DNA of 64,000 bases from VKMB-3413 sp041027365. GTDB taxonomy: Bacteria > Pseudomonadota > Alphaproteobacteria > Rhizobiales > Rhizobiaceae. How positions within the stretch are numbered: the first letter of the stretch is position 1; every line of letters begins with the position of its first letter. The notes beneath the pieces are model-generated. The model saw only the letters and a program-made list of their open reading frames with translations. It was not told the origin of the DNA and ran no database searches. A program made the translations under genes and the position numbers. The stretch lies in the NCBI RefSeq assembly GCF_041027365.1, contig NZ_JBFTEH010000004.1, forward strand, positions 124,001 through 188,000, given 5' to 3'. Positions 61,867 through 64,000 of the stretch are shown piece by piece.

Positions 61867-64000
61867 ATGGCGCAAGACACCACGATACCCGCCGGCGGCG
61901 GGATGCCTGGAGCGACGGGCTGTGAACGCGAGCCGATCCATATCCCGGGCTCGATCCAGCCGCACGGCATCCTGCTGGTGGTCGATCCGGATGCCCGGAC
62001 CCTTCTCCAGGCGAGCGAGAACGCCGGCAAGATCCTCTCCGGCGCCGTCGAGGCTGCGCTGGGGCGGCCGCTCGAGAGCGTGCTCGTCGAAGGTGCGCAG
62101 GATCTCGTCGCGGATCTGGACAGCCGCGTTCCCGGACGGGGAACCGCCATCCTGCGGATGGTGGGGGTGGACGGTGCGCTGTTCAACGCGATCGCGCACC
62201 GCTCTGAGGGGCTCATCGTCCTGGAGCTCGAGGAGACCGATGCCGCCGAGCATGGATCGCTCGACGCGCTCTACCCGCAGATCCGCGAATTCGTCGACAC
62301 GCTTCAGATGCTGCCGACCGTCGGCGCGCTGAACGAGAAGGCGGCGGAGCAGGTGCGCCGGCTGACCGGCTTCGACCGCGTGCTGATCTACCGCTTCGAC
62401 GACCAGTGGAACGGCACGGTCGTCGCCGAGGACCGCAACGAGGCGCTGCCGTCCTATCTCGACCTGCGCTTCCCGGCCGCCGACATCCCGGCGCAGGCGC
62501 GCGAACTCTACCGCCTGAACCGGCTGCGCCTGATCCCCAACGCGCAGTACCGGCCGGTGCCGATCCTGCCGGGAGAGAACCCGAAGACGGGCCGCCCGAT
62601 CGATCTCAGCTTCTCGGTCCTGCGCAGCGTCTCGCCGGTGCATCTGCAGTACATGAAGAACATGGGCACGCCGGCGTCGATGTCGATCTCCATCGTCGAC
62701 GACGGCAGGCTGTGGGGTCTGATCTCCTGCCACAACGCCACGCCGCGCCACGTTCCGGCGCATGTGCGCACGGCTTGCGACTTTCTCGGCCAGATCGTCG
62801 CTATGCAGGTCGGCGCCAAGGTCCGCAGCGAGGACGCCGCCCAGCGCGTCGCCCGGCACGCAATCGAATCGCGGCTCTTGTCTTTCATGGCCGGCGAGGC
62901 GCGCTTCATCGACGGCTTGACCCGCCACGCCGACGATCTCATGGCGCTGGCCGACGCGGAGGGCGCAGCAGTCGTCTTCGACGACACCTTCGCGCTGCTC
63001 GGCAACTGTCCGCGCGAGGAGCAGGTGCGCGAGATCGTCGCCTGGCTGAGCCGCACGCAGCCGCACGACGAGGTCTTCCGGACCGATTCGCTGGCCTCGC
63101 TGATGCCCGGCGCCGAAGCCTTCGCCGACCGTGCGAGCGGCCTCCTCGCTGTCTCGGTCTCGCAGCTCCATCCGAGCTACCTCATCTGGTTCCGCCCGGA
63201 GGTCGTGCGCACGGTCAGCTGGGGCGGCGATCCGCGCAAGGGCGAGGCGGCCGGGACCGAGCAGCTCACGCCGCGCCGCTCCTTCGAGATGTGGAAGGAG
63301 ACGGTGCGCCAGCGCTCGCTTCCCTTCACCACCGCCGAGATCGACACTGCCGGCAGCCTGCGCAACGCCATCGTCGGCATCGTGATGCGCAAGGCCGAGG
63401 AGATGGCCCAGCTCACCGAGGAGCTGAAGCGCTCCAACAAGGAGTTGGAGGCGTTCTCCTATTCGGTCAGCCACGACCTGCGCGCGCCGTTCCGCCACAT
63501 TGTCGGCTTCGCCGAATTTCTCAAGGAGCACGAGGCGATCGCCGACGACCAGCGGGCCCAGCGCTATGTCGACACGATCATCGAGGCGGCCTTTTCCGCC
63601 GGGCGCCTGGTCGACGATCTCCTCGGCTTCTCGCAGATGGGGCGCGCGTCGCTGGCGCCGATCCGCGTCGACATGAACAAGCTGGTCGACGAGGTCCGGC
63701 GCATGCTGCGCCCGGAGATCGGCGATCGCACGATCAAATGGCAGGTGGCCGATCTCAGCCCCGCCGTCGCCGATCCGTCCTTCCTGCGCTCGGTCTGGCA
63801 GAACCTGATCTCCAACGCGATCAAGTACACGCGCGACGCGAAGGACGTCGTGATCGAGATCGGCAGCGAGCCGGGGAACGGCGAGACCGTCTACTTCGTC
63901 CGCGACAACGGCGTCGGCTTCGACATGGCCTATGTCGACAAGCTCTTCGGCGTGTTCCAGCGCCTGCACCGCGTCGAGGACTACGAGGGCAGCGGCATCG
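61867..64000 (+). CDS. bacteriophytochrome histidine kinase, C-terminus cut by window edge
   Basis: About 711 residues are visible. A PAS domain (20-125) holds the chromophore Cys C19 in GCEREPIHIPGSIQPHG. The GAF domain has the DLRFPAADIPAQARELYRLN motif and SVSPVHLQYMKNMGTPASMS with its bilin-contact His, while the next conserved pair reads ISCHN instead of CHH. A PHY domain follows (about 330-510). The HisKA box is FSYSVSHDLRAP with H536, and the ATPase domain shows LISNAIKYT and DNGVGFDMAYVDKLFGVFQR before the cut. It should bind biliverdin and sense red/far-red light. AGGGAAG precedes the ATG. No heme oxygenase or response regulator is in view. Confidence 0.94.
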   Translation, partial: MAQDTTIPAGGGMPGATGCEREPIHIPGSIQPHGILLVVDPDARTLLQASENAGKILSGAVEAALGRPLESVLVEGAQDLVADLDSRVPGRGTAILRMVGVDGALFNAIAHRSEGLIVLELEETDAAEHGSLDALYPQIREFVDTLQMLPTVGALNEKAAEQVRRLTGFDRVLIYRFDDQWNGTVVAEDRNEALPSYLDLRFPAADIPAQARELYRLNRLRLIPNAQYRPVPILPGENPKTGRPIDLSFSVLRSVSPVHLQYMKNMGTPASMSISIVDDGRLWGLISCHNATPRHVPAHVRTACDFLGQIVAMQVGAKVRSEDAAQRVARHAIESRLLSFMAGEARFIDGLTRHADDLMALADAEGAAVVFDDTFALLGNCPREEQVREIVAWLSRTQPHDEVFRTDSLASLMPGAEAFADRASGLLAVSVSQLHPSYLIWFRPEVVRTVSWGGDPRKGEAAGTEQLTPRRSFEMWKETVRQRSLPFTTAEIDTAGSLRNAIVGIVMRKAEEMAQLTEELKRSNKELEAFSYSVSHDLRAPFRHIVGFAEFLKEHEAIADDQRAQRYVDTIIEAAFSAGRLVDDLLGFSQMGRASLAPIRVDMNKLVDEVRRMLRPEIGDRTIKWQVADLSPAVADPSFLRSVWQNLISNAIKYTRDAKDVVIEIGSEPGNGETVYFVRDNGVGFDMAYVDKLFGVFQRLHRVEDYEGSGI

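Noticed and set aside
61777..63969. 730-codon open frame opposite the phytochrome gene
   Set aside because: Composition is that of an antisense shadow (Arg, Asp, Val, Leu repeats); the phytochrome reading is unambiguous.

Overview
This is a GC-rich (roughly two-thirds G+C) chromosomal window from a methylotrophic alphaproteobacterium, most likely of the Hyphomicrobiales (Rhizobiales). The main evidence is a nearly complete tetrahydromethanopterin/methylofuran (H4MPT/MYFR) formaldehyde-oxidation locus: fae, mtdB, mch, fhcBADC, mptG, mfnB, mfnE, mfnF and several accessory genes. Next to it lies a PQQ-dehydrogenase-associated ABC transporter cluster of the kind linked in Methylorubrum to lanthanide (lut) handling. 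Alphaproteobacterial traits such as a DUF1499 protein, a DUF2171 protein and an AbcR-like small RNA agree. No insertion sequence, prophage, CRISPR array or rRNA was seen.

Layout. 1-10.3 kb is ordinary chromosome: a truncated EamA exporter, DUF1499, an MscS channel, an MBL hydrolase, a glutathione transferase, aspartate aminotransferase, an AbcR-like sRNA candidate, MgtC, a lysophospholipase-like hydrolase, RNase T2 and a PAS-GGDEF cyclase. 10.3-18.4 kb (minus strand) is the PQQ/lut-type cluster: substrate-binding protein, a NarL-type two-component pair, YVTN beta-propeller, cupredoxin-fold periplasmic protein, ATPase, permease and an exported protein. 18.6-23.2 kb (plus strand) is a compact cofactor operon: DUF3280, an MfnB-FolB fusion, MfnE, a dihydropteroate-synthase-like protein and DUF447. 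23.2-24.4 kb holds DUF2171 and a two-gene small-protein/PIN module. 24.6-28.4 kb encodes a PaoABC-type molybdenum aldehyde oxidase. 29.7-43.5 kb is the core C1 locus: mfnF and a HisA-like gene diverge; fae stands alone; mptG and the tightly overlapped mtdB/ATP-grasp/mch/RimK/CitG-like genes run leftward; phhB-fhcB-fhcA-fhcD-fhcC run rightward.

43.7-45.6 kb is a decay patch: an AraC regulator with an in-frame amber codon lies beside a DUF4189 gene broken by two frameshifts. 45.9-64 kb returns to general functions: Ppx/GppA, RlmE, an MFS exporter, a small unknown gene pair, an excalibur protein, GuaB, a ClC channel, an orphan BMP binding protein, MsrA, tRNA-Ser(GGA), a HisC-like aminotransferase, gamma-carbonic anhydrase, a large MscS channel and a bacteriophytochrome kinase that runs off the right edge.

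How the genes work together (inference). Methanol would be oxidised in the periplasm by PQQ enzymes that are not in this window but whose transporter and sensor partners are. Formaldehyde is condensed with H4MPT by Fae, oxidised by MtdB, hydrolysed by Mch and released as formate through FhcABCD with methylofuran. The same region encodes much of the biosynthesis of both cofactors. The most noteworthy items are the MfnB-FolB fusion coupled to DUF3280, the two-component system inside the lut-like cluster, the PIN module, the AbcR-like sRNA and the damaged AraC/DUF4189 pair.
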